From: Sphingomonas aquatilis
GTDB taxonomy: Bacteria > Pseudomonadota > Alphaproteobacteria > Sphingomonadales > Sphingomonadaceae
Length of the DNA: 64,000 nucleotides
Assembly (NCBI RefSeq): GCF_014196115.1
Contig: NZ_JACIDB010000002.1
Coordinates: forward strand, 310,001-374,000
Reading direction: 5' to 3'
Shown here: piece by piece, positions 51,792 to 61,261 of the stretch
How the letters are laid out: each line of letters opens with the position of its first letter
Position numbering within the stretch: the stretch's first letter is position 1
Made by a program: the position numbers and the translations under genes
The notes under the pieces: model-generated
Told to the model about the DNA's origin: nothing
Seen by the model: only the letters and a program-made list of their open reading frames with translations
Database searches by the model: none

Positions 51792-54131
51792 TTACTTGAA
51801 GCGGCCGCTGACCGAGACGCCGATGATGCGCGGTTCGTTGAACACCGCGGCCATGTAGTTTTCGATCACGCCCTTCAGGTTCTTTTCGTTGGTGATGTTG
51901 CGGGCGAAGGCGGCGACTTCGTAATTGTCGTCCGGCGTCGTGTAGCCGATCTTCAGGCCGCCTTCGAAATTGCCCTTCGAATAGAATTCCGCGGTCTTGT
52001 AGAGCACGAAATTCGTATAACCCTGGATGTTCCAGTCGGTCGCGGCGAACAGCTTGCCGCCGTTCGACAGCGGCACGTCGTAGCGCGCGGTGGCGTCGAG
52101 GTTCCAGCGCGGGGCGTTGGGCAGCGGGTTGCCGTCGACCGCCGCGAAGGTGTTGGCGCCGACCTTGATCGTCGGATTCTGCACGGTGCATACGACCACG
52201 CCGTTGAGGATGCAGACCTGCGCATAGACGCGCTTGTCGCGGATCTTCGAGGCGAGCGCACTGGCGCCGAGGGTCAGCGTCAGGTTCGGGATCGGGCGGA
52301 ATTCGCTGTCAATCTCGACGCCATAGGCGCGGGCCTTGTCGGCATTGAACAGCACGCCGTTGCCGTTCACGTCATTGCCGTTCAGCTGGATGTCGTTGAC
52401 GACATAGGTGAACAGCGACGAATTGACGCGCAGGCGCCCGTCGAGGAACAGGCCCTTCGATCCGACTTCCCACGAGGTGATCGTTTCGCTGTTCGCGGTG
52501 GTGAACGGCGAGTTGAACACGGCCGAGCGACCCTGGATCGTCGGACCGCGGAAGCCGCGCGCGACGCGGGCGTAGACGCTGTTCTGGCCGTCGATCGCGT
52601 AGAGCGCCGAGACGTCCCAGCTCGGCTCCTTGCCCTCGAGGCGCACCGACGTCGGGGCGGTCGCGGGGAACAGGCTGGCGGTGCCCGCGGCGTTGAAGAC
52701 CGGCTTTACGAGCGCGGTCTTTTTGAGGTCCTCGGTATAGCGTGCGCCGCCGGTGATGGTGAAGTCCGGCGTCACCTTGAAGCTGGCCTGACCGAAGGCC
52801 GCCCAGCTGGTGTTGACGTCGCGCAGACGCACCCAGTTGTTGGGATTGCGCGTGTTTCCAAGGGCATCCGGACCGGTCAGGAAGTAGGACCGTTGGTAGA
52901 ACTCCGTGGTGTCCTTCTGGTTGAAGTAGAATCCACCGACCTGCCAGGTGAAACGCTGGCCTGCGGCCGACGCGAGGCGGACTTCCTGCGTGTACTGGCC
53001 GAGCGCGCGGATGTTGCCCTGGCTCTGCCCGTAGCCGTTGGGACGGCCGTTGACCGGATAGTTCACCGCCGCGCCGCCATCGGTGTCGCCGCGGCTGTAG
53101 CCCGAGGTCGTCTCATACGCGCTGATCGAGGTGAGCGTGACCGGCCCGAAGTCATAGGCGGCGTTCACCGACGTGCCGTAGGTGTCGTAATCCTGCGGGT
53201 TGTCGTTGCCTTCGTCGAGCGCGATGTGGTCGCGCGGTTCGGCCGAAACCGAGTTCGAGCCCTTCTTCAACGCGGCGCGGTGGAAGATTGTCGAGGTGCC
53301 GTGATAACCGCGCGCATGGCCCGAGACGTTGACCGAGAAAGCGTCGGTCGGCGTCAGCAGCACCTGGAGGCGCACGTCCTTTTCGGTGAAGCCGCCCATC
53401 GCGTTCTTCTGCGGCGTGCGCGTGCTGTCGGCGCTGTAGCCCGCAAAGGTGTTGTCGACCCAGTCGTTGCGATGCTGCATCAGGCCCGACAGGCGGACGG
53501 CGACCTTGTCAGCCACGATCGGACCGCCGACGCCGGCGTCATAGGTGAAGGTGCCGAGGCTGCCGGCCGACGCCGACACGCGGCCCTGCCAGGTCTGCGA
53601 AGGCTTGATCGTGTCGAACTTAATGATACCGGCGGTCGTGTTACGACCGAACAAGGACCCCTGCGGACCGCGCAAGACTTCGACCTGCTGTACGTCGAAC
53701 ACAGGATTCGACTTCAGGACGACATGCTCCAGAACAACATCGTCCTGGATGATGGAAACTGGCTGGCTGGCGCCCAAATAAAAATCTATGTTGCCCAAAC
53801 CGCGGATATAAAAGCGGGGGAAGATGCGGCCCGTCGTGGTTTCGGCATAGAGGCCCGGGACGCGGCCCGATAGCGCGAGAATGTCTTCGCCGCCCGACTG
53901 GAGATTGCGCAGTTCCGGCCCGCCGACGACGGCGACCGAGATCGGCACGCGTTGGAGGTTTTCGGCCCGGCGTTCGGCGGTGACGACGATGTCGCCGAGA
54001 TCGCCGGTGTCGGCCTGCGGCGCGGCATCGGCCGGGGCGGGAACGGGCGCAGGCGCCGTCTGGGCGAAAGCGGGCGCCGCGAGGCCGGCGGCGCCGAGCA
54101 GCAGCATGGTCTTGAACAGGCGAGACGTCAC
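51792..54131 (-). CDS. TonB-dependent receptor
   Basis: 779 residues from GTG 54131, with AAGGGG 8 nt upstream. Signal peptide (MLLLGAAGLAAPAFA), a TonB box region DIVVTAERRAENLQRVPIS, plug (to about residue 165) and 22-strand barrel ending in the aromatic VSGRFK. Outer-membrane active uptake of an unidentified ligand (iron chelates or carbohydrates are typical in sphingomonads). Longer frames upstream are not coding. Confidence 0.9.
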   Translation of the reverse strand: MTSRLFKTMLLLGAAGLAAPAFAQTAPAPVPAPADAAPQADTGDLGDIVVTAERRAENLQRVPISVAVVGGPELRNLQSGGEDILALSGRVPGLYAETTTGRIFPRFYIRGLGNIDFYLGASQPVSIIQDDVVLEHVVLKSNPVFDVQQVEVLRGPQGSLFGRNTTAGIIKFDTIKPSQTWQGRVSASAGSLGTFTYDAGVGGPIVADKVAVRLSGLMQHRNDWVDNTFAGYSADSTRTPQKNAMGGFTEKDVRLQVLLTPTDAFSVNVSGHARGYHGTSTIFHRAALKKGSNSVSAEPRDHIALDEGNDNPQDYDTYGTSVNAAYDFGPVTLTSISAYETTSGYSRGDTDGGAAVNYPVNGRPNGYGQSQGNIRALGQYTQEVRLASAAGQRFTWQVGGFYFNQKDTTEFYQRSYFLTGPDALGNTRNPNNWVRLRDVNTSWAAFGQASFKVTPDFTITGGARYTEDLKKTALVKPVFNAAGTASLFPATAPTSVRLEGKEPSWDVSALYAIDGQNSVYARVARGFRGPTIQGRSAVFNSPFTTANSETITSWEVGSKGLFLDGRLRVNSSLFTYVVNDIQLNGNDVNGNGVLFNADKARAYGVEIDSEFRPIPNLTLTLGASALASKIRDKRVYAQVCILNGVVVCTVQNPTIKVGANTFAAVDGNPLPNAPRWNLDATARYDVPLSNGGKLFAATDWNIQGYTNFVLYKTAEFYSKGNFEGGLKIGYTTPDDNYEVAAFARNITNEKNLKGVIENYMAAVFNEPRIIGVSVSGRFK

Positions 54132-54419
54132 GAAATTCCCCTTTATGGTCTGGCGCGAGGGGACCATGTTCGCGCGGCAGGCGCGCGGGTGATCCCGTTC
54201 GCGAATGCCCGTCGTATCGGATGGCGCCCCCTGCGGCTGTCGCGCGACTAAGCGCGGATTGTGTCGTCTTCGTGAACATATGTGTCCGGGTGGACGGTAA
54301 ACCCCGGATGAACGCCGCATTCCGGCTCGGTTCAGCCCGAATCACCTAGAGCACAGGCAACACGCTCGGACCGTTGTGCGTTTGGCCCAACCCGGACGTC
54401 GTCAGTGAGGAGGTTCGTC

Positions 54420-54785
54420 ATGAACGGGTTTTTGAAGAAGGCAGGATTGGGTGTGGCGCTCGCCGCCACCGCGCTGACCGCCGCCGCGCCGGCCGATGCG
54501 CAGCGCTGGGGCGGCTATCGTCACTATAATCGTGGTGGCGGCGATGCCGTTGCCGGTGCGCTGCTGGGCGGCGTGCTGGGCCTGGGCATCGGTGCGGCGA
54601 TCGCGAGCAGCAACCGTCCGCGCTATTACGATCGCGGCTATTACTACGATGCGCCGCCGCCCCCGCCGCGCGTCGTGTATGAAGACCGCTATTATGCGCC
54701 GCCTCCGCCCCCGCCGCGGGTCGTGGTGCGCGAGCGCTACTATAACTACAATTATCCGTCCTACGGATATGGCTACGGCTACTGA
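54420..54785 (+). CDS. small exported Gly/Pro/Tyr-rich protein
   Basis: 121 residues, GAGGAGG ribosome site before ATG 54420. Signal peptide (LGVALAATALTAAAPADA). A hydrophobic glycine-zipper segment (VAGALLGGVLGLGIGAAIA) and PPPPPRVVYEDRYYAPPPPP type repeats. Resembles periplasmic or surface PXPV/glycine-zipper proteins. Function unknown. Confidence 0.75.
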   Translation: MNGFLKKAGLGVALAATALTAAAPADAQRWGGYRHYNRGGGDAVAGALLGGVLGLGIGAAIASSNRPRYYDRGYYYDAPPPPPRVVYEDRYYAPPPPPPRVVVRERYYNYNYPSYGYGYGY

Positions 54786-54878
54786 TAGCAGCGGTTTCGT
54801 CGGGAAGGCGGCGTGGGCAGCGATGCCCGCGGCGCTTTTTCGTGGCGGGCGCGCGCCATTGGCGTTAAGCGCGCGCGG

Positions 54879-55154
54879 ATGACCGATACGCCCCCCGATC
54901 GCCTGTCGACCGACCCGTCGAGCCCGTATTTCGACCAGCCCGCGCTGGAGCGCGGCATCGGTATCCGCTTCAAGGGCAAGCAGCGTCACGACGTCGAGGA
55001 ATATGACCGCGCCGCCGGCTGGATTCGCGTCGCGCTGGGCAAGAAGGTCGATCGCCACGGCCGCCCGCTGACGATCAAGCTGACCGGCGAGGTGGAGGCG
55101 TGGTTCGAACGCCCCGCGCCGGGCGGCGAGGCTGAGGATAGCGCCGAGGGGTAA
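54879..55154 (+). CDS. DUF3297 family protein
   Basis: 91 residues from ATG 54879: MTDTPPDRLSTDPSSPYFDQ, ERGIGIRFKGKQRHDVEEYD and GKKVDRHGRPLTIKLTGEVE are the family core. Cytosolic, common in alpha- and gammaproteobacteria, function unknown. The longer frame from 54813 overlaps non-coding leader. Confidence 0.85.
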   Translation: MTDTPPDRLSTDPSSPYFDQPALERGIGIRFKGKQRHDVEEYDRAAGWIRVALGKKVDRHGRPLTIKLTGEVEAWFERPAPGGEAEDSAEG

Positions 55155-55390
55155 GCCCCCGATCGCGACTGGCTGAACGTGAGGGCGTGGCGGGGAACCG
55201 GTGCGCCCTTTTTGCTGGGCGCTGGGCGTGACGGTGTGAAGGGCGGCTGCTGTGCCCAAGCGTCAGCCGCAGGCTGAGATCGTTCGGTCAGGGCGCATCA
55301 GGAGCCGCGAAAGGCCCCAGCCTGCGCTGGGTGACGCTTTGGGGTAGGCGGATCGAACCGAGTTGAAGCGGGAGCTACGGAAAAAGCCTC

Positions 55391-55489
55391 CCCGTCATGC
55401 CGGACGTGTTCCGGCATCCACCGGCCCGCAGGAGCCGAAGCTCTCGATTGCGTGGAGGAGTGGACCCCGGACCAAGTCCGGGGTGACGA
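55391..55489. repeat. extragenic palindrome, third copy
   Basis: CCCGTCATGCCGGACGTG at 55391 and GTGGACCCCGGACC to GGGGTGACG at 55489 form a long imperfect inverted repeat, with an internal GCCGGACGTGTTCCGGC hairpin. It fills most of the gene-free 55155-55524 stretch. Confidence 0.65.
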
Positions 55490-55524
55490 TTCGTTTGGGG
55501 CGGGTGGATCGACGCGGCGCCGCG

Positions 55525-55875
55525 TCAGCCCAAAACGCGGCCGATGCGGACGAGGACGCCGGTGGGATCGCTGACGGCGAATTCGTAGGTGCCCCAGGGG
55601 GTGGCGTGGGGCGTGTCGGGCAGGATGATGAGCTCGCGCACCCGGTCGGCGATCGCGTCAACGTCGTCGACATAGAGGTAAAGGCCGAAGGGATTGTCCT
55701 CGACGTTTGCCGGCCAACCGGGCGCGTGGCGCAGGTGAAGGTGCCAGCCGCGGCCATCCTCCAGAATACGATATTCGCCCCAGTCGGACGCGAGGGTGAA
55801 GCCGAGCCTGGCGTAGAAGGCGGTGCTGGCGGCGAGATCGCTGCTCGGCACGATGGCGACGACATGATGGGACAT
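55525..55875 (-). CDS. VOC (glyoxalase/bleomycin-resistance) family protein
   Basis: 116 residues. MSHHVVAIVPSSDLAASTAF, YARLGFTLASDWGEYRILED, PFGLYLYVDDVDAIADRV and TYEFAVSDPTGVLVRIGRVL give the two beta-alpha-beta-beta-beta modules. His/Glu metal ligands are plausible; substrate unknown. Confidence 0.8.
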   Translation of the reverse strand: MSHHVVAIVPSSDLAASTAFYARLGFTLASDWGEYRILEDGRGWHLHLRHAPGWPANVEDNPFGLYLYVDDVDAIADRVRELIILPDTPHATPWGTYEFAVSDPTGVLVRIGRVLG

Positions 55876-55901
55876 CGGGATCAGCCTCCTGCGGGGACGG
55901 C

Positions 55902-56594
55902 TTATCGCTTCGGCAGATGCCGCAGGGTCGCCGGCATCTCCGCATCGATGACCGGGCGGGGATCGCCGTCGCCGTAGCGCACGCTACTGCGATAGCGGAG
56001 CAGCTGTCGATAGGGGTGCGCGCCGGTGCCGGGCGCGCTGACGGTGACCCAATAGGCGAAGGGGGCGGTGCGGGTCGGCTCTGCGACGATGACGTCGCCG
56101 GCGAGCGGGCCGGCGTCGATATAGCGCACCTCCTGATTGTTGTTGCGGCCGGTCTGGTGCGTGAAGACGGGGGTGAAGCGGTCGGCGGTCCGGTCGTAGG
56201 CGAACAGTGCGGTGGCGATCCGCTGGTCGCCGTTGGCGCCGTGCAGGCTGCCGACACGGAGCAGCAGCAGCGGGGCATGGTCGCGAGGGTGGACGATGCG
56301 CGCGGCGAGCAGGTCGTGCGCCTCGGCATAGGGATCGGCGCCGCCGGCTGGGGTGAGCAGGCGCGCGGCATCGGGCTGGCAGGCGCCACCGGGATGACCG
56401 AGGCACAGGCGGACCGCGCCGGGGACGGTGCCGTCGCCGAGGATCGGATCGGGGATGGCGGGCCCCTGCGTCGCGGCGAGGCGCCACGGGGTGCGGGTGG
56501 CGAAGGGGCGGGTGAGGTCGATCGTGGCCGGCAGCGGGGGCGCGGCGGGGCTGGAGGCGGCGAGCAGGAGCAGGGCGAGCAGCGGCATAAGCAT
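55902..56594 (-). CDS. exported hypothetical protein
   Basis: 230 residues from ATG 56594 behind GAAGGA. Signal peptide (MPLLALLLLAASSPAAP). A beta-rich mature part (ARIVHPRDHAPLLLLRVGSL; ATALFAYDRTADRFTPVFTH; RYIDAGPLAGDVIVAEP). No enzyme motif recognised; periplasmic. Confidence 0.7.
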   Translation of the reverse strand: MLMPLLALLLLAASSPAAPPLPATIDLTRPFATRTPWRLAATQGPAIPDPILGDGTVPGAVRLCLGHPGGACQPDAARLLTPAGGADPYAEAHDLLAARIVHPRDHAPLLLLRVGSLHGANGDQRIATALFAYDRTADRFTPVFTHQTGRNNNQEVRYIDAGPLAGDVIVAEPTRTAPFAYWVTVSAPGTGAHPYRQLLRYRSSVRYGDGDPRPVIDAEMPATLRHLPKR

Positions 56595-56852
56595 GCATCC
56601 TTCGCGGGCGAGGCGCGGGCAATCTGCGCGGTGAAATCTTGCGCGTTGCTGAACGTCGTTGGTGAGCGGGGCGCGTGATGGCGGGGGTGGTTGTGGTTCG
56701 CTTGGGCGGTGCGCTGGCGGTGGCGATAGGGGCAGCCTTGCCCGCAGTGGCAAAGTCCGCGAGGGGTGGGCGGGTCCGATCATGGCCACACACCCGTTAA
56801 CCATATTGGCGCTGGTGGTCATTGGAGTGAGACGCAAGAGGGTTGCGCAGGA

Positions 56853-57194
56853 TTACCGATCTGGTACGTTGGGCTCCGTCGGTGGGGCCATGGCATCCCA
56901 TCGGCCGGCGATCGCGTCCAGATATTGGCGTGCGACGTCGAGCGTTCCTGGTACATAGCGATAGTGGGTTTCACGCCCCGCGCTGGTCCGGGTGACGAGC
57001 CCCGCCTGTTCGAGCAGGTGCAGATGTTTGGTGACGGCTTGGCGGGTCATTCCCGCATGGGTCGCCAACCGGGCAATCGGACGGGCGACGCCGCTGCGTA
57101 GGGTCACGAGCAGCAGCAGCCGCGTGGGATCGCCGAGAATGGCGAACAGCCGCGCGGCCTGCACGGGCTTGGCGACGGACGGCGGGACGGACAT
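56853..57194 (-). CDS. ArsR-type transcriptional regulator
   Basis: 113 residues from ATG 57194 with GGGAGG upstream. Winged helix: LFAILGDPTRLLLLVTLRSG, THAGMTRQAVTKHLHLLEQA, GLVTRTSAGRETHYR. No Cys metal motif. Upstream lie four GGTTGC/GCAACC dyads (57207-57319), probably its operators. Confidence 0.8.
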   Translation of the reverse strand: MSVPPSVAKPVQAARLFAILGDPTRLLLLVTLRSGVARPIARLATHAGMTRQAVTKHLHLLEQAGLVTRTSAGRETHYRYVPGTLDVARQYLDAIAGRWDAMAPPTEPNVPDR

Positions 57195-57206
57195 CGGCAA
57201 CCTCCC

Positions 57207-57319
57207 GGTTGCCCAGGCAACCGTCAGGGTGCCGACAGGGCAACCAAACGGTTGCGATGGTGGCAACCCTTGGGTTGCTTATGATCGACGTACGCTGGTT
57301 AGGCAACGCCATCGTTGCC
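57207..57319. promoter_or_regulatory. four-dyad operator array
   Basis: Inverted repeats: GGTTGCC-CA-GGCAACC (57207-57222), CAACC-AAAC-GGTTG (57241-57254), GCAACCC-TT-GGGTTGC (57263-57278) and GGCAAC-GCCATC-GTTGCC (57302-57319). All share the GGTTGC half-site upstream of the ArsR-type gene, with the phytase-like gene divergent at 57513. Confidence 0.7.
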
Positions 57320-57512
57320 ATCGATTTGTGGCGCGCATCCTTGACCGTGGTGATGACCGCATTGTGGCGCGTGCCCGATCGACGCAGGCCGCCTTGCCTC
57401 AGCGGCGAAGACGGCGGCCGGTGGACGCAAAACCGTCAAAATGCGGCGGCATGATTGGCCCGGGACGTCGGGTGCGATGGCCCGTGTAAATGGACGAGCG
57501 TCGGAGGCAGAC

Positions 57513-58604
57513 ATGAACCGGGCAGGGCGGGCCGTGATGGCGATGGTGGCGGGCGCGCTGATGCTGTCGGCCGGGCCGGCGGTCGCCAGCGAGCCGGGCC
57601 TGGAGCTGATCGGCACGACGCAGATTCCGTTCGACAGCCGGTTCGACGGGATCACGATCGGCGGACTGTCGGGGCTCGATCGGCTGCGCGGCGACCAGTA
57701 TCTCGCGATATCGGATGACAAGGGCGATGGCCGCCCGCCGCGATTCTATCAGTTATCGATCGGGCTCGATCCGGCGCATCGCGCGATGACGGTGCGGGTC
57801 GAACGCCAGACACCGCTGCGCGACGTGCGGGGCGCGCGCTTCCCGATCGACCGCGCGGTCGTCGATCCCGAAAGCATCCGGCATCTGGCGAACGGGCATA
57901 TCCTGTGGTCGTCCGAGGGCACGTGGAGCGAGGACCCGGCGCTGCGGGTGCAGCCGGCGATCTATGAAAGCAACGCGGCCGGGCGTGTGCTGCGGCAGTT
58001 CGATTTGCTGTCGGCCTATCTCTACGCGGACAATCGCACACGCGGGGCGGCTTCGAACGGCGTGCTGGAGGGGCTGGCGGTCGCGCCCAAGGGCGGCGTG
58101 TTCGCGATCAACGAGGTGCCGGCATATGAGGATGGGGCGGCGAACGGGCCCGCGCTCCATCGCCTGACGCGCTTCGATCCGCGGACCGGGCGGCCGCTGC
58201 GCCAATATGTCTATGACGTGCCGGATGCGCGTTACAGCGTGTCGGAATTGCTGGCGATCGACGACCGGCGTTTTCTGTCGATCGAACGCGTCGCGCCGTT
58301 CGACATGCGGCAGGGCGTGCGCGCGCGGATCGTGCTGTCGCGGATCGCCGACGATACGACCGACGTGCTGTCGTGCCCGGCGCTGCCGCGCTGTGCCGCG
58401 GTGCCGATGACGCGTGAGGTGCTGCTCGACCTGCCCGGCCGGTATGACGGGGTGCTGATCGACAATCTGGAGGGGATGGCGTGGGGCCCGCGCCTGCCGG
58501 ACGGGCGGCGCACGCTGATCCTGGTGGCGGACGACAATTTCAATCCGGAGGAGACGACGCAGTTCCTCACCTTCGCCTGGCCGGGGGCGGACCCGCTGCG
58601 GTAG
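57513..58604 (+). CDS. phytase-like esterase domain protein
   Basis: 363 residues from ATG 57513. Signal peptide (MAMVAGALMLSAGPAVAS). Typical repeats of the family: ITIGGLSGLDRLRGDQYLAI, FPIDRAVVDPESIRHLANG, NGVLEGLAVAPKGGVFAIN, YSVSELLAIDDRRFLSIER and ILVADDNFNPEETTQFLTF. Exported beta-propeller phosphatase or esterase; substrate unproven. Confidence 0.85.
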   Translation: MNRAGRAVMAMVAGALMLSAGPAVASEPGLELIGTTQIPFDSRFDGITIGGLSGLDRLRGDQYLAISDDKGDGRPPRFYQLSIGLDPAHRAMTVRVERQTPLRDVRGARFPIDRAVVDPESIRHLANGHILWSSEGTWSEDPALRVQPAIYESNAAGRVLRQFDLLSAYLYADNRTRGAASNGVLEGLAVAPKGGVFAINEVPAYEDGAANGPALHRLTRFDPRTGRPLRQYVYDVPDARYSVSELLAIDDRRFLSIERVAPFDMRQGVRARIVLSRIADDTTDVLSCPALPRCAAVPMTREVLLDLPGRYDGVLIDNLEGMAWGPRLPDGRRTLILVADDNFNPEETTQFLTFAWPGADPLR

Positions 58605-58622
58605 CGGGTCCGTCGGCGGCGG

Positions 58623-60470
58623 TTACGCCGCCTCCAGCGCCTCGGTCGCCTCCAGCCATTGCGCTTCGAGCGCGTCGATGCGGTCCTGCGCGTCGGCGCG
58701 GCGCTTCATCAGGTCGCCCATGGCGAGCTTGGCGAAGCGCGGTTCGGCGGTCTTGGGATCGAACATGGCGCGATCGAGCGCGTTGCGTTCGGTGGTGAGC
58801 TTGGCGATCTCGGCTTCCGCGTCGCGGATCGCCTTGCGGCGCGCCTTGTCGGCGTCGCGATCGATCGGCTTGCCCTTGTCCTTCTTCTTACCCTTCTCCT
58901 CGGGCTGCTTGTCACCCGCGAGGACGAAGGCGATGTAATCGTCAAGGCTGCCGTCGAATTCCTTCGCGGTGCCGCCATCGACCAGCACGAGGCGGTCGGC
59001 GGTCATTTCCAGCATGTGGCGATCGTGGCTGACCAGCACGACGGCGCCCGAATAGGCGTTGAGCGCCTGGATCAGCGCCTCGCGCGCGTCGACGTCGAGG
59101 TGGTTGGTCGGTTCGTCGAGGATCAGCATGTGCGGCGCGTCGCGGGTGATGAGCGCCAAGGCGAGGCGGGCCTTTTCGCCGCCCGACATCTTGCCGACCT
59201 TGCCCACCGCCTTGTCGCCCGAGAAGCCGAAGCGGCCGAGCTGCGCGCGCACCGCCGCCGGGCTGGCGCCGCGCATGATACGGGTCATGTGCTCGAGCGG
59301 CGTGTCGTCGGCGTCGAGTTCCTCGACCTGATACTGGGTGAAATAGCCGACCTTCATCTTGCCGGTGGCGTTCATCTCGCCGTCCATCGGGGTGAGCTGC
59401 GCGGCGAGCAGGCGGGCGAGCGTGGTCTTGCCGTTGCCGTTGCGGCCCAGCAGCGCGACGCGATCGTCGGGATCGAGGCGCATGTTGAGGCGCTTGAGGA
59501 TCGGCGTGTCGGCATAGCCGACCGAGGCCATGTCGAGCGTGATGAGCGGGGGTCTGAGCTCGCTGGGATCGGGGAAGTCGAACGACAAAGTCGGATCGTT
59601 GGCGAGTTCGGCGATCGGCTGCATCTTCGCCAGCATCTTCTGCCGGCTCTGCGCCTGTTTGGCGGTGGAGGCGCGGGCGGAGTTGCGCGCGACGTAATCC
59701 TGCAGCTTGGCGCGCTGCGCGTCCTGGTTCGCCTTGGCGGCGGCGAGCTGCGCCATACGCTCGGCGCGCTGGCGTTCGAAGCTGTCGTAGCCGCCGGCGT
59801 AGAGGGTGATCTTGCCGTTCTGCAGGTGCAGGATGTGATCGACGACATTGTTGAGGAAATCGCGTTCGTGGCTGACGACGACGATCGTCGCCTTGTAGTT
59901 CACGAGGAAATCCTCGAGCCACATCACCGCTTCGAGATCGAGGTGGTTGCTGGGCTCGTCGAGCAGCAGCAGGTCGGGCTGCGAGAAGAGGAGCGCGGCG
60001 AGCGCGACGCGCATCTTCCAGCCGCCCGAGAAGCTGTCGAGCGGGCGCTGCTGCATCTCTTCGTCGAAGCCGAGGCCGAGCAGGATCTGCGCGGCGCGCA
60101 TCGGCGCCGTATAGGCGTCGATCGCGATCAGCCGCTCGTAGACATCGCCGAGCCGGTCGGGGTCCTCGCACGTCTCCGATTCGATCATCAGCGCGGCGCG
60201 CTCGACGTCGGCGGCGAGGACGGTGTCGAACGGCGTGGCGGTGCCCGAGGGGGCTTCCTGCGCGATATAGCCGAGGCGCGCGCCCTTGGGCATGTCGGCG
60301 CTGCCGTCGTCGGGCTCCAGCATGCCGGCGATGACGCGCACCAGCGTCGACTTGCCGGCGCCGTTGCGACCGATCAGGCCGACGCGGCTGCCGGGCGGCA
60401 GCGCCGCGGATGCGCCGTCGAGGATCGTGCGGCCGCCGAGGCGCACGGTGATGCCGTTGAGGTTGAGCAT
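58623..60470 (-). CDS. ABC-F family ATPase
   Basis: 615 residues with two ABC cassettes: Walker A GRNGAGKST and GRNGNGKTT, signatures SFSGGWKMR and KMSGGEKAR, Walker B LLLLDEPSNHL and LILDEPTNHL, and a C-terminal coiled coil (ADKARRKAIRDAEAEIAKLT). Soluble, no membrane domain; ribosome-associated or resistance role as in Uup/YheS-type proteins. Confidence 0.92.
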   Translation of the reverse strand: MLNLNGITVRLGGRTILDGASAALPPGSRVGLIGRNGAGKSTLVRVIAGMLEPDDGSADMPKGARLGYIAQEAPSGTATPFDTVLAADVERAALMIESETCEDPDRLGDVYERLIAIDAYTAPMRAAQILLGLGFDEEMQQRPLDSFSGGWKMRVALAALLFSQPDLLLLDEPSNHLDLEAVMWLEDFLVNYKATIVVVSHERDFLNNVVDHILHLQNGKITLYAGGYDSFERQRAERMAQLAAAKANQDAQRAKLQDYVARNSARASTAKQAQSRQKMLAKMQPIAELANDPTLSFDFPDPSELRPPLITLDMASVGYADTPILKRLNMRLDPDDRVALLGRNGNGKTTLARLLAAQLTPMDGEMNATGKMKVGYFTQYQVEELDADDTPLEHMTRIMRGASPAAVRAQLGRFGFSGDKAVGKVGKMSGGEKARLALALITRDAPHMLILDEPTNHLDVDAREALIQALNAYSGAVVLVSHDRHMLEMTADRLVLVDGGTAKEFDGSLDDYIAFVLAGDKQPEEKGKKKDKGKPIDRDADKARRKAIRDAEAEIAKLTTERNALDRAMFDPKTAEPRFAKLAMGDLMKRRADAQDRIDALEAQWLEATEALEAA

Positions 60471-60646
60471 GGCCGCGCCATAGCAGATGTTGCGTTGCAG
60501 CTAAAGCGGGTGGGAAGACGGGGGCTTTCACGCGAAGGCCCGAAGAGGGTGGGGCTTGGCGCCGCCGGTGTGCCCAAGTCAGGGTGCGCGGTAAGCGTGC
60601 CTGCGGCGCGAGCCCTGTGCGACTTCGCGGCTTTGCGTGAACCCTA

Positions 60647-61210
60647 TTACAGCGACCGGATCAGGCGGACGGCTTGCGCGATCCAGGGGGGCGAGGGGAT
60701 CGAGACGGGGCGGGCGGCGGGGGTGGGCGGCAGGACGAGCAGCGCCTCGCCATCGATGCCGATGAGCCGCGCGAACAGGAAGCGGCCGGCGGGTTCGGGG
60801 AGCAGGATGTCGCGGTTAAGGGCCTGGGCGAAACCGTCGGGGGCGCGCAGGTCGCACCAGATTTCGTCGCCGGCGCGGTAATCGCCGACGCTGCCGGTCA
60901 CCGATATGGCGATGCCGCCGTTGCTCGGCTGCGGTGCGGGAAGCGTCATTTCGCGGCGGGGGACGTGGGTGCCGTCGCTGTCCAGCGTCGCGGCGACCGG
61001 CAGCGCGGTGCGTTCGGGCAAAGTCACCAGATCGGCGGGCGCGACCTCCAATGCGGCGGCGATGCGGTTCAGCCAGTCGACCGAAACCGTCCGCGTTCCC
61101 GTTTCCAGACGGCCGATCGTCTGCGCGGTTGTTGGAGGGACGCACCGCTGCGCGACCTCTTCGAGGGTCAGTCCCTTGGCCCTACGTACTTGACGGATCG
61201 CGGTAATCAT
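60647..61210 (-). CDS. XRE regulator with S24-like C-terminus
   Basis: 187 residues. An HTH (LTLEEVAQRCVPPTTAQTIG, RLETGTRTVSVDWLNRIAA) followed by a beta-rich LexA-like domain (FARLIGIDGEALLVLP) without a clear catalytic Ser-Lys pair. Probably a chromosomal regulator, not a phage repressor. Confidence 0.75.
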   Translation of the reverse strand: MITAIRQVRRAKGLTLEEVAQRCVPPTTAQTIGRLETGTRTVSVDWLNRIAAALEVAPADLVTLPERTALPVAATLDSDGTHVPRREMTLPAPQPSNGGIAISVTGSVGDYRAGDEIWCDLRAPDGFAQALNRDILLPEPAGRFLFARLIGIDGEALLVLPPTPAARPVSIPSPPWIAQAVRLIRSL

Positions 61211-61261
61211 GGCGGCTCTCTAACCAGTGTGGTTATTTCGCTGTCCTACAACGTGCGCGAT

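Noticed and set aside
58659..60881. 740-codon plus-strand frame opposite the ABC-F gene
   Set aside because: Antisense shadow of an ATPase with clear Walker and signature motifs.
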